This document shows positions 35,271 through 45,690 of a stretch of 64,000 nucleotides of DNA, in pieces. The stretch is from Rhodospirillales bacterium (GTDB lineage Bacteria > Pseudomonadota > Alphaproteobacteria > Rhodospirillales > Defluviicoccaceae). The first letter of the stretch is position 1, and each line of letters starts with the position of its first letter. The DNA is taken from contig JADJRE010000043.1 in assembly GCA_016712375.1 (NCBI GenBank), positions 168,842 to 232,841 on the forward strand, in the 5' to 3' direction. The notes under the pieces are model-generated. The model saw nothing but the letters and a program-made list of their open reading frames with translations, ran no database searches and was not told where the DNA came from. A program made the position numbers and the translations under genes.

Positions 35271-36767
35271 ATGTTTGCCGTGGAAGTCTACGCCGCCGTT
35301 CGGCATTTGTTTTCATTGAGGGTAACAGCCGGCGCGAGGCGGCGCGGGTTTTCGGGCTGAGCCGTGAGACGGTTTCGAAGATGTGCCGGTTCTCGTTGCC
35401 GCCCGGCTACACGCGAACGAAGCCGGTGAAAAGCCGAAGCTTGGGGCGCTTCTGCCGGTGATCGACGCCATTCTCGAGGCCGACGGGACGGCGCCTTCGA
35501 AGCAGCGGCATTCTGCCAAGCGGATCTTCGAGCGGCTGCGCGACGAGCACGGCTATGCCGGCGGTGTGACGGTGGTGAGGGACTACGTCCGGGTCGCTCG
35601 CGCCAAAGGCCGGGAGACCTTCGTGCCGCTGGCGCATCCCCCCGGGCACGCGCAGGTCGACTTCGGCGAGGCGATTGGCGTGATCGGCGGCGTGGGGCAG
35701 AAGATCCACTTCTTCTGCATGGACGTGCCCAAGTCGGACGCGCCGTTCGTGAAGGCCTACCCGGCGGAGACGACGGAAGCGTTTCTCGACGGTCATGTGT
35801 CGGCGTTCGCCTTCTTTGGCGGCGTGCCGCTGTCGGTGCTTTACGACAACACGACGATCGCGGTGGCGAAGATCTGCGGTGACGGCAGGCGGGAGCGGAC
35901 CCGGGCCTTCACCGAACTTCAGAGCCACTACCTGTTCCGCGACCGTTTTGGCCGTCCCGGCAAGGGCAACGACAAGGGCAAGGTCGAAGGGCTGGTGAAG
36001 TATGCCCGATCGAACTTCATGACGCCGATCCCCCAGGCAGCAAGCTACGACGATCTCAATGTGATGCTGGAAGAGCGCTGCCGGCGCCGACAGGGCGAAC
36101 GCGCCGGTCGCCACAGCGAGACCATCGGCGAGCGTCTCGTCGCCGACCTGGAGTCCTTTCGGGATCTGCCCGCCGTGCCGCTGGAGGCGTGCGAGAAGCG
36201 GGCGGCGCGGGTCTCGTCAACCGCCCTGGTCCGCTACCGCTGCAACGACTACTCGGTGCCGACGGCATACGGCTTCCGGGATGTTGTGGTGAAGGGCTTC
36301 GTCGACGAGGTGGTGATCCTGTGTGCCGGCGAGCAGATCGCCCGACATCGCCGCGCCTACGGCACCGGGACCTTCGTGTTCGAGCCGCTGCACTACCTCG
36401 CGCTGATCGAGACGAAGCCAAATGCCCTGGACCAGGCGGCGGCGCTGAAAGACTGGGATCTGCCGGAGGCGTTCCAGCACCTGCGCCATCTCCTCGAAGC
36501 GCGCATGGGCAACCGCGGCAGGCGGAGTTCATCCAGGTCCTGCGGCTGATGGAGGCGATCCCGATGGAGATCGTGGCGAGCGCGGTCACCGAAGCGATCC
36601 GGCTCGGCGCCATCGGCTTTGATGCGGTCAAGCAGATCGCGCTGGCGCGCATCGAGCGGCGACCGGCCCGGCTCGACCTGACGGCCTATCCACATCTGCC
36701 GAGAACGGACGTCAGGATGACGACGGCGGCCGACTACGCCGTTCTCGTTCCCAGGACAGCGGCATGA
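35271..36767 (+). pseudogene. istA: IS21 istA, frameshifted
   Basis: Equivalent of the intact istA in copy 1. Relative to it, one T is missing in the CATTTTG run (about 35307), one A in the GTGAAAAAGCC run (about 35428), and bases are lost near 36518-36525 (CGGCAAGCGGGAG reads CGGCAGGCGGAG). The middle part, including the DDE residues, is open from about 35383 to 36525. The C-terminal part continues in the next frame to the stop at 36767. Confidence 0.85.
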
Positions 36768-37644
36768 CCGGCAAGGCGGGCGTCGAGGCGATACCGGCGG
36801 GAACGACGAGCGGCACCCCGCAGGTTCTGCTGGCGCATCACCTCAAGCGGCTGAAGCTGCCGACCATTCTGCGGGGTACGACAAGGTCGCGCGCGAATGC
36901 GCCGGCGACGGCGTCGATCATCCCCGCTACCTGCTGCGCCTGGTGGAGCTGGAGCTGATCGACCGGGAACGCCGAATGGTCGAGCGGCGGATCAAGGCGG
37001 CACGCTTCCCGGCGGTCAAAAAGCCTCGACACCTTCGACTTCACCGCCATTCCGAGCCTCAACAAGATGCTGGTGCTCGAGCTCGCTCGATGCGAGTTCG
37101 TCCTGCGCCGCGAGAACGTCATCGCGCTCGGCAATTCCGGCACCGGCAAGACGCATGCAGCCCTGGCTCTCGGTCTTGCCGCCTGCCAGAAAGGGTTCAG
37201 CGTCGCCTTCACCACCGCCGCCGCCCTCGTGAATCAGCTGATGGAAGCGCGCGACGAGCGACGGCTTCTGAAGCTGCGGCGTGATCTGCAGGCCGTGAAG
37301 TTGCTCATCATCGACGAACTCGGTTACGTGCCGCTGTCCCCGACCAGGGCGGAACTTCTGTTCGAGGTGTTCTCCCAGCGCTACGAGCGCGGCTCGACCC
37401 TCGTCACGTCAATCTGCCGTTCGAGGACTGGACCTCGGTGCTGGGATCGGAACGGCTCACCGGCGCGCTGCTCGACCGGCTGACCCACCACGTCCATATC
37501 CTCACCATGAACGGCGACAGCTACCGCCTGAAGCAATCCGCCGGACGCCCGTCGTCCCGCCACCCCGGCCGATCGGGCAGAAAGCAAAACCAGGCCACCG
37601 CCGACACCGTCGATCCCGAGACCGGCGAAATCAGCAAACCCTGA
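36764..37644 (+). pseudogene. istB: IS21 istB, frameshifted
   Basis: The same helper ATPase as in copy 1, with Walker A GNSGTGKTH and LLIIDELGY. It starts at ATG 36764, overlapping the istA end. Indels relative to copy 1 occur at about 36876 (GGGAATACG to GGGGTACG), 37020 (one extra A), 37410 (one C lost) and 37550 (one C gained). The region that is frameshifted in copy 1 (9078) is correct here. The two copies could therefore correct each other. Confidence 0.85.
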
Positions 37645-37767
37645 CCCTCAAGGCAAACCGACGACACGGCAAGGGCCCGATCGGGCCCTTGCTGTCTCGC
37701 GCCGCTCTCGCGCAAATGGCCTGCTTTTACTCCGCCACAGTGGCCCGGAATTGCTCCGCCGTTGACA

Positions 37768-38329
37768 GATAATCCAGGATCTGGTCTCGGCCCGCATTGC
37801 GGGACCCGTGATGTCCCGCCGGGACGGTGGTTGTGGTGACCTCGTTAAATCGGCTGATGACGGCTCCGCCGCATGTCATTCCATACGTTGAGGCACCCGA
37901 CCCGAACATCATCATGAGACGTCGACCTCGGAAGGACCATGACCCCGGCGTTCGCACCACGAACAGGGATTGACGAACCTCCGCAATTAAAGGGCCGATT
38001 GACAGTCAGAGCCCCGTTTCCGCCGATTGACACCTGGTCGACCAACTGCGGCCAAAACCAGCGCCAGGACTCTAGAAATTAGTGGTGGGAAGATGGGGAG
38101 CAGGTCAGCACCATTCGACGCGAGAGGTGCGCCTTGAGGCCCGCCTCGGACGTTCCTTTGCGACGGTACGAGCGCCTTCACCGGGCAGCGTCTCAAAAAC
38201 CCAGCGAAGTCGCCCAATATTGCCCGAGAGTTGAAAACCGACAGGCGGCGGGAGTACGATACTCGACTTCGAAGACCGATCATCCGGGATATGCCGGATA
38301 ACGATGGGTCGGAGCACTCGTGATCGCGG
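37768..38329. other. 562-bp region without a recognisable gene
   Basis: It lies between IS21 copy 2 and the end of the giant glycosyltransferase gene. Short open frames on both strands show no family features. I see no repeat, terminator or RNA structure that I can support. Confidence 0.5.
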
Positions 38330-41300
38330 TCATTGGACGTGCGCGCCGGCCTTATACTCTTGCTTGCGGAACCGGGTGAGGAACATCCCACACGTTTGCG
38401 CAACCCGCATCGGGAGCAGCCCCGTTAAGCACTCGAGGGCGCGGGGGCATTCCTCGGGGTTTTCAAGATAGCAGGGCGAGCAGGACATGTTCCGCCGCAG
38501 CGCAATTGCCGTTAGGCCCCGAGGTCCCCACTCCGCCGGATCGACCACGCCAGAATGGATCGCTACGGTGGCGACGCCTACTTCAGCGGCAAGATGTTGC
38601 GGCCCGCTGTTGTTGCCCACAAAGAGGGCGCAGCCCTTCAGAAACTCGGGAAGGGCGATTAGCGTGAGCAACCCAGTGAGCTGAAACACCGCGGATCGAT
38701 TGCGTATCCTCCGATGGATGCCGAGAGCAACCGCGTGATCGCTTTCACTACCAATAAGCGCGACGTGAACATCGTACCTCTCGAGCAGCAGGTCGATGAG
38801 CGTGGCGAAGTGCTGCATCGGCCATTGGCGCATGATAGTTCCTGCACCCGGATGCACGCACACAACAGGCTTCGTCTGCAGTAGGTCCGGAAAAGTCGCT
38901 TGGCTCAAAGTCACTCTTCTGGGACCACCGATCACTGATTTATCCTGAGCGCACGCCGCGGCGACGGCATCGACTAGCGCGATGAGGTCGTCGGCGACGT
39001 GGCGACGCTTTCGCCGCAACCCTTGATCCTCCTCCCATTCCAGAGCCACGTCGAGCCACGGGAACTGGCCTTTGTGGTCGAACCCCGCCAGCCAGCGGGC
39101 ACCGGCACGCTGCAGGATCGTGCGCGTGTCCGGTGATTTCCGCAGATCAATGGCAAGATCGAACTGGTACGGTGCGAGACGCTTCGCCAAAGCGACCAGA
39201 TCGGCCTCGGCAAACTCGCGCCGACCCTCTGCGGATTGCAGATGGAACACATCAAACTCAATGACTTCCTCGATCGCCGGCTCAAGAGCCCAAATCTCCC
39301 GTGACCAGGGCGCGGCCAGAACATCGAAGTGCGCGTCGGGAAAGCAGTTTTTCAAACGCCGCACGGCCGGTAGGGCGGTAACGCAGTCGCCTATATGATC
39401 CACTTTGGTCACCAGAATGCGACGGATGCTGTCGCGGGGGATCTGGGGTTGGCCGCAAAACACCGCTTCTACCGGCTCGCCATCCGGCGTTGGATGTTCC
39501 ATTTCACGGGACAAATTTCGGTTGAGAAAAGGGTCGCCTTCCCTAAAAACTGCGCCCCAACGTTCGCCAAACGCCTCGGCGTCGTAGACTTCGCCCAGAT
39601 CACTACGGCTCGCCATCTCATGGTGCACCAGGCGGGTGTGCGGTGTGTAGACCGTCCATAGACCCTGCTCCCACAATCGAAGGCAATAATCGACGTCGTT
39701 GTTGACGATGCTGTGGCGCCCGTCGAACCCGCCCAACCGCTCGAAAATCTCTCGACGGGTACACAGGCAGGCTCCGGTCACAGCAATCACATTGCGCTGG
39801 GTCAAGGCTAATCCGAGATACCCGACATCGTCCTCACGGTCGAACCGAAAGGCGTGCCGGGCGGTGCCAACCACATCGGAGAGAAACAATCCGGCATGCT
39901 GGATCGTTGCATCGGGGTAGATGAGCAATGGGCCGACTACGCCGACCTCCGGTCGCTGTACCTGCTCGACAAGACATTCCAGCCAGCCAGGTTCGATAAT
40001 CTCGGTGTCGTCGTTTAAGAAGACAAAATAATCGCCGCGCGCTTGCGCAGCCGCGGTATTGTTGAACTCGGACCAGTTAAAGTTTTCCGTCGCCGACAAA
40101 ACTAGATCAGCGTGCGAACAAATCCAGCTCTTTTCGTGAAGCTGCGCTTGTGGTATATTTTCGATGCAAATAATTTCATAGTTTGTATATTTCGTTAGTT
40201 TTCTAATGCTTTCTATGCAGGGGCGGATCAGGCCACGCGCCGCACAGGTCGCAATGATAATCGACACCTTAGAAGCCTGTGCGATTGGCCGCTTGACGCG
40301 GAAGGTTCCCTCCACATGACCGGGCATGACGGAACCGCGGATTGCACGCCTGGCGAGCGCGCGAGTCAGTGCTTTCCTTTCGGTGGCGTCATTGTCAATG
40401 TGGTCGGGTCCACGCTGGCACAGTACGAGCGGCACGTGACGAATCCTCCGCGCAGCCTCCGCGCAGCGCAACGCAACGTCATATTCGCCATGCTTAACTG
40501 CATCGGCGAGGGCCACGCCCGCCTGCTCCCAAACCCCTGCCGTGGCGCACCACAGGCGCCCGAAATAGTTTTTAGACAACAACAGGTCTGGTGACCAACC
40601 TGGCTTGAAGAATGTATCAACCCGGCGTTCTGCGGCATTCCAACGACGTTCATCGCTGTAGAGGAGGTCGGCTGCTTGATCGAGACCGCTGTCAATCGCC
40701 AGACGCAGCAGCGCGTCGCAGCCGAGCTGATCTCCCGCCTGCACAACAGTGAGCCACGACCTCTTTCCGGCACACGATCCAATGGAAGAGCGGGGCATGT
40801 CTGCCCGAGCCAATTCAGCGAACCGCCGAGAGGCAGGGTCGGCGACCACACTGAGCTTGTCAGAAATCTCAGGAAATTCCGCTAGAGCATCACGCACCTC
40901 CTGCCGGACGAAGCCGTCATGCGCCGGCACGACGAAGGCCCTCCAACGCGCGTACGTCTGTTCCCGCAGCGTCCGCAGCGTCCTCCGCAGATGATCAAAG
41001 GCGTCCCCCTCACCAACCAGAAAGACGAACACGACAAATTCGGGAAACCAATCCAAGTCTTCCAGGAGAGCCTCGTAAAACACAACCTCGCTTTGGGGCA
41101 TCTTCCGGCGAAGTGCCCACGGACCTTGGCCCTCCGAACTTTCCAGGATCTGCAGGCGAAACCTTGTAGCGGCCGCGCTGCCCCGTTGATCAACAACCTT
41201 ACCGTCACCTCATGCTCACTTTGCGGCAGCGCCCGGTGCGGGATTAGGACGCGGAAACCGCTGTGAAGGGCCTCCGGCCAGTCGGGAAAAGCCTGCTGCA

Positions 41301-41823
41301 CGTCAACTCGCTTCAGGCCGTGCTGTGCCGAGGCGGCACGAACCCCGTCAATGAACCCGTTGATCTCTGCAACGCCGCTGCGCGCAAGTGCCCAGCCCTG
41401 TAGGACCAGGTGGCCGCGCAACGGGACGATCGCGACGCCGTCTATGATCCGGGGGAAATCGATGAACAGCCGCATGTCAGCCGTCGCCGCAATAGCGTGA
41501 GGCTGCGGTTGTGGCGTCACTTCTTTCGGCTGACGCTCTTCGGGCACATCTCGGTGCGTCTTGTAGCCTCGTGCCGCGCCGGTCCTTATGTAGTGGAGCA
41601 GGGGGTTGGCTGGACGCTCGCCTCCCCTAGCGCATTGCTCAAGATAGTAGGCAACGTCAAATTCGGGATGTGGAATCCGCCCCTCGATTGCACCTTTTTC
41701 AAGATAGTGGACTAGGGGATCCCCTAGAGACTCGGCAACGTCGCTATATGCCGCACGGTAGAATTCGGCGTCAAACAAGCCCGAGCCAGCTAGAGTATCG
41801 TATTCTTCAAAAATGGAGGTCAT
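38330..41823 (-). CDS. giant multidomain glycosyltransferase: N-modules + GT2 + GT9, one frameshift
   Basis: A protein of about 1,164 residues if one base is restored at about 41157 (TTCGCC for TTCCGCC). ATG 41823. Order of parts: (1) about 95 residues with SGLFDAEFYRAAYSDVA, DPLVHYLEKGA, FDVAYYLEQCA and NPLLHYIRTGA, shared with 59492-60607; (2) a beta domain with LVLQGWALARSG and SGFRVLIPHRALP, also shared; (3) a GT2-like region, the second part clear from KVSIIIATCAARG with FLNDDTEIIEPGW; (4) a GT9 heptosyltransferase-like domain with ILVTKVDHIGDCVTALPAVR and VCVHPGAGTIMRQWP. It is cytoplasmic and would add two sugars to a glycan. It is divergent from the exporter gene. Confidence 0.85.
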
Positions 41824-42093
41824 TCTCACTGTTCCAGAACGAAATACGGCCCGACGGATACAACCGAGTGGGTCCCGGCCCGGCGTTACATATGCAGGCG
41901 TCGTTGGCACGATCGAAGCTGCGCTGGGAGTTTTGACAAACTCGCGCCAAATGTCCACGGCTGCGGCCCCGATGACTGAGCTGCAGACCGCGTTGCGACC
42001 AGAAATCAGTGGTTTACGGTCGACGGCAGAATGCGTTGCTCCTCGGCGGGATCCTGTATAAATAGACTAACTATTGGGGGGGATCATCGAAAT
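41824..42093. promoter_or_regulatory. divergent promoter region between glycosyltransferase and exporter
   Basis: 270 bp separating the divergent starts at 41823 (minus) and 42094 (plus). A TATAAA with a weak TTGCTC 15 bp before it (about 42034-42062) could serve the exporter, and GGGGGGGA at 42075-42082 may be its ribosome site. No operator could be identified. Confidence 0.35.
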
Positions 42094-44325
42094 ATGACTG
42101 TTCTGCGATTGCGGCAGGGAGCAGACGACCTCGCGAGAAGCAGCGTGCTCCACGCGCTTAGCGTGGTTGCCCGACGCTGCGGCATCGATACCACCGTTGA
42201 GCAGCTGAGACGCGCCTATGTGCTCGCGGACTCGGGAGCCGACGACAAGCTGCTCATCGCGATTGCAAGGGATCTGGGCCTCGAAGCTCGCGCCCTGCGG
42301 ATGACATGGTCGGAATTGCCGCGCCTGCAGAAGTCGCTTCCTGCCATTATCCGCTTGCAAGACGGTTCGGCGTTGGTGTTGGAAGCGGTTCGCGACGATC
42401 CTGCAGTTGGACGCGTTGTTGTGTTGCACGATCCCACGGCGGCCGCGGATGCGATGGTGGTGCTTGACGAGACACACCTCTCACGTGTGTGGGCCGGGGA
42501 GATCGTGCTTATAAAGCGGCGCTACCGCTTGACCGAAGAAGATCGCCCGTTCGGCTTCGCTTGGCTGATGGGTCAGGTGCTGCGCGAGCGGCGTCTGTTC
42601 ATGGAGATCGGGGCGGCGGCGCTAGTCAGCACGCTCTTTGCAATCACACCGCCACTGATCTTCATGATCGTCATGGATCGAGTGCTGGTCAACCGTTCAT
42701 TGTCAACGTTGAAGGTTGTAGCGGTCGGGCTGCTGGCGATGATCGCCTTCGAGATGGCACTGAGTTACCTGAAGCGATTTTTCACCGAAATAGTCACGAC
42801 GCGGATTGATGGTCGGCTCAACCTGTACGTTATGGAAAAGCTGCTGAATCTGCCGATCGACTATTTTGAGCGAAATCCGACCGGTATGATTATGAGCAAA
42901 CTGCACCGGATGTGGCAAATCCGCAATTTTTTGACCGGACAGCTGTTCGGCACGTTTTTGGAGATGGTACCTCTTCTCGGCCTCATACCGGTAATGTTGA
43001 TTCTGAATTGGCAACTGTCGATTCTAGTATTTGTTTTGACCACGACAATCTTCGTTATTGTCATCGCTTTTATGGCTCCCCTCGGCGTACGTTTTGCCAA
43101 AGTGGTGCGGGCGGACCAGGCGAAAAGCGCATACCTAGTCGAGACCATTTACGGAATGCGGACAATTAAATCGCTGACGCTAGAGGGCCGCCGACGGCGG
43201 GAGTGGGACCTCCTGGTCGCTGAAGCGGTGTCGTCGAGGCATGACTTCAGTACGTTTTCTAACTATCCGCAGACGTTATCTCTGCCATTCGAACGTCTGA
43301 TCTACGTCGGATCATTCACGCTCGGCGCGTACATGATCATCACTTGGCCAGAAACAATGGCTGTAGGTTCACTAATGGCCTTCGCCATGCTGTCGATGCG
43401 CACCGCGCAGCCACTTGTATCTTTGGCAAAACTGCTGAGCGAAGTTGCCGAGGTCCGCGCAGCGTTAGGGGAAGTGGCAACGATCATGAACGCCCCGCCG
43501 GAACAGACGCGCTCCGGATCGGGCCTTCGCCTGCCTATTGAAGGCGACATCGTTTTTAAAGATGTGCGGTTTCGCTATGCGCTGGGCGCTCCGTTTGCTC
43601 TCGACGGCGTCAGTATAAATATTCCGCAGGGCGGCTTGTTCGGGATCATGGGGCGGAGCGGCTCTGGCAAGACGACGATTACCCGCCTGCTACAGGGGCT
43701 GCATCCCAACTATGAGGGCATCATAAAGATCGATGGAATGGATCTGCGCGAGATCGATCTCGTTCATCTGCGAACCAATATTGGCGTGGTCCCGCAAGAA
43801 AACTTCCTGTTTAGCGGATCCATCCGTGAGAATATCGCCATGGCCAAGCCGGGCGCGACGTTCGCGGAGATCGTTCGCGCCGCTCAGTTAGCGGGCGCGG
43901 AAGAGTTTATTGAACGAATGCCCCGCGGCTACGATACAAGCTTGCAGGAAGGTGCCGTCAACCTGTCGGGCGGGCAGCGGCAGCGGCTGGCGATCGCACG
44001 CGCCTTGCTGATCGACCCGCCGGTATTGATCTTGGATGAGGCAACCAGCGCGCTGGATGCTGAGAGCGAGGCGATCATCAACGCCAATCTGCAACGAATT
44101 GCACAGGGGCGGACCATCATCTGTATCTCGCATCGCCTATCGATGCTCGTTCCCGCCGATGCCATCCTCGTCCTTGAGCGCGGCCAAGTCTACGACATCG
44201 GCCGACACGAGGAGCTACTGCACCGCTGCGACATCTACAAGCACCTCTGGTACCAGCAGAATCGCCATGCCGATCGAGGCGCTGCCCATGCACAAATTAC
44301 CGTCGCTCGTTCGCCGCAGTCGTGA
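42094..44325 (+). CDS. type I secretion ABC exporter (HlyB-like) with degenerate C39 domain
   Basis: A 743-residue inner-membrane exporter. Residues 1-135 resemble a C39 peptidase (LHALSVVARRCGIDTTVEQL, VVLHDPTAAADAMV) but lack the catalytic Cys near the N-terminus. This is a C39-like substrate-docking domain, as in HlyB-type transporters of RTX proteins. A six-helix membrane domain follows (about 150-440), then the nucleotide-binding domain: Walker A GRSGSGKTT at 520, signature NLSGGQRQRLAIARAL at 622 and Walker B VLILDEATSALD. The HlyD gene overlaps its end. The likely cargo is the beta-roll protein at 54497-56101. Confidence 0.93.
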   Translation: MTVLRLRQGADDLARSSVLHALSVVARRCGIDTTVEQLRRAYVLADSGADDKLLIAIARDLGLEARALRMTWSELPRLQKSLPAIIRLQDGSALVLEAVRDDPAVGRVVVLHDPTAAADAMVVLDETHLSRVWAGEIVLIKRRYRLTEEDRPFGFAWLMGQVLRERRLFMEIGAAALVSTLFAITPPLIFMIVMDRVLVNRSLSTLKVVAVGLLAMIAFEMALSYLKRFFTEIVTTRIDGRLNLYVMEKLLNLPIDYFERNPTGMIMSKLHRMWQIRNFLTGQLFGTFLEMVPLLGLIPVMLILNWQLSILVFVLTTTIFVIVIAFMAPLGVRFAKVVRADQAKSAYLVETIYGMRTIKSLTLEGRRRREWDLLVAEAVSSRHDFSTFSNYPQTLSLPFERLIYVGSFTLGAYMIITWPETMAVGSLMAFAMLSMRTAQPLVSLAKLLSEVAEVRAALGEVATIMNAPPEQTRSGSGLRLPIEGDIVFKDVRFRYALGAPFALDGVSINIPQGGLFGIMGRSGSGKTTITRLLQGLHPNYEGIIKIDGMDLREIDLVHLRTNIGVVPQENFLFSGSIRENIAMAKPGATFAEIVRAAQLAGAEEFIERMPRGYDTSLQEGAVNLSGGQRQRLAIARALLIDPPVLILDEATSALDAESEAIINANLQRIAQGRTIICISHRLSMLVPADAILVLERGQVYDIGRHEELLHRCDIYKHLWYQQNRHADRGAAHAQITVARSPQS

Positions 44326-45656
44326 GCCATTGTCGGGCACACTTGTCAGTGCCTTCGAGTCGGAAACGCAAGCGGTCTTCCTGCGAACACGGCCGTACAG
44401 CGAGCATGCCATCCTGCATGTGCTGATCGCGCTTCTTGTTTCTGGTCTTGTGATGATGTCGGTTACCAAGCTTGACCGAGTTGTGACCGGACCAGGCCGC
44501 ATTATCCCCAGCGAAGGAATGCTTTACGTCGATCCGCTGGAGAAGGCGATCGTGCGGGACATTCGGGTTAAGGAAGGCGAGATCGTACACGAGGGCCAGG
44601 TACTGGCGACACTCGATCCAACCTTCGCCAGTGCCGATCTCATCCAGCTTGAGCAGCAGGCCGCGAGCCGGCGAGCTGAAGTGGCCCGGTTAGCTGCCGA
44701 GCAGAGTGGCGGCGTCTTCCGCGCTTCGCCCGAGGATCCCTATTCGGTCCTTCAGCAGTCAATCTTCCAGCAGCGGCAAGCGGAATACCGATCCTCACTG
44801 GCCGATTTCGACGCCCGCATCCAGAATTCCGAGGCAACAATTAACCGCTTGCAGCAGGACGTCTCAACGTACCGGCAACGTCATAAGATCGCCGCCGACG
44901 TTGAGCAGATGAACATGACGCTGGAGCGCCAGGGCTGGAACAGTAAGTTAAGAACAATGGCCGCATCCGACAATCGGATGGAAATCGAACGTCTGTTGAC
45001 TCAGACAATAAACCAGATTGCCGAGCAACAACATACCGTTGCTTCCCTCAAGGCGCAGCGTGCTGTCTATGTAGACCGCTGGCATTCGGACTCGGCTAAG
45101 GATTTGGTTACCAGGCGTGATGCCCTTGACGAGGCCGAGCAGAATCTCAAGAAGGCGGAGAAATTGCTCGCCTTGGTGGATGTACAGGCACCGGCCGACG
45201 CCATCGTGCTGAAGATTGGCAGAGCATCGACCGGTTCGGTGAGCGGTGGCCAGGGCAGCGCTTCACCTGATCCGCTGTTCACACTCGCGCGCTTGGACAG
45301 CCCCCTCGAAGCCGAAGTGGACATCGACCCGAAGGACATCGGTTTTATTCAGCCGGGAAACCACACCGAGATCAAACTCGACGCCTATCGGTTCCTCGCA
45401 CGGCACCGCCAAGGGTGAGATCAAGACAATCAGTGAAGGAACCTTTACGAAGGACGAGAATAATCAGCCGCGTCCGCCGGTATTCAAGGCTCGCGTGACG
45501 CTCACCGATGTCAAGCTGCGCAACATACCCGCGTCGTTTCGGCTCATCCCGGGCATGACACTCACCGGCGACATTCTGGTCGGCAAGCGCTCAATCCTCT
45601 CCTACATCGTCGAGGGTGGACTGAGAACCGGTTCCGAGGCGATGCGCGAACCTTGA
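44267..45656 (+). CDS. type I secretion membrane fusion protein (HlyD family), one frameshift
   Basis: A periplasmic adaptor of about 462 residues if one base is removed near 45390-45400. It starts at ATG 44267 (ATG 44288 is possible), overlapping the exporter gene. One membrane helix near residues 50-68 (ILHVLIALLVSGLVMMSV) is followed by the first lipoyl half VTGPGRIIPSEGMLYV with AIVRDIRVKEGEIVHEGQVL. A long coiled coil follows (about 130-290, including LQQDVSTYRQRHKIAA), then the second lipoyl half and the beta-barrel EVDIDPKDIGFIQPGNHTEI. After the shift the C-terminal HGTAKGEIKTISEGTF to MTLTGDILVGKRSILSYI is family-typical. Confidence 0.9.
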
Positions 45657-45690
45657 TCGAACGACGCGAGCAGCGGGCGGGGAGAGATTG

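Larger units (their letters stand above)
35158..37767 (+). mobile_element. IS21-family element, copy 2
   Basis: A 2,610-bp near-identical relative of the copy at 6997-9610, same orientation and the same TGT...ACA ends. It sits inside an IS110 transposase gene on its left. Flanks CCCGTGG and GATAATC do not match, and the IS110 gene does not resume on the right, so the right flank was replaced after insertion. Several single-base indels break both genes. Confidence 0.9.

Noticed and set aside
37987..38403. 138-codon minus-strand frame after the giant glycosyltransferase gene
   Set aside because: No recognisable residues pattern or ribosome site, and it overlaps the end of the conserved GT9 gene.
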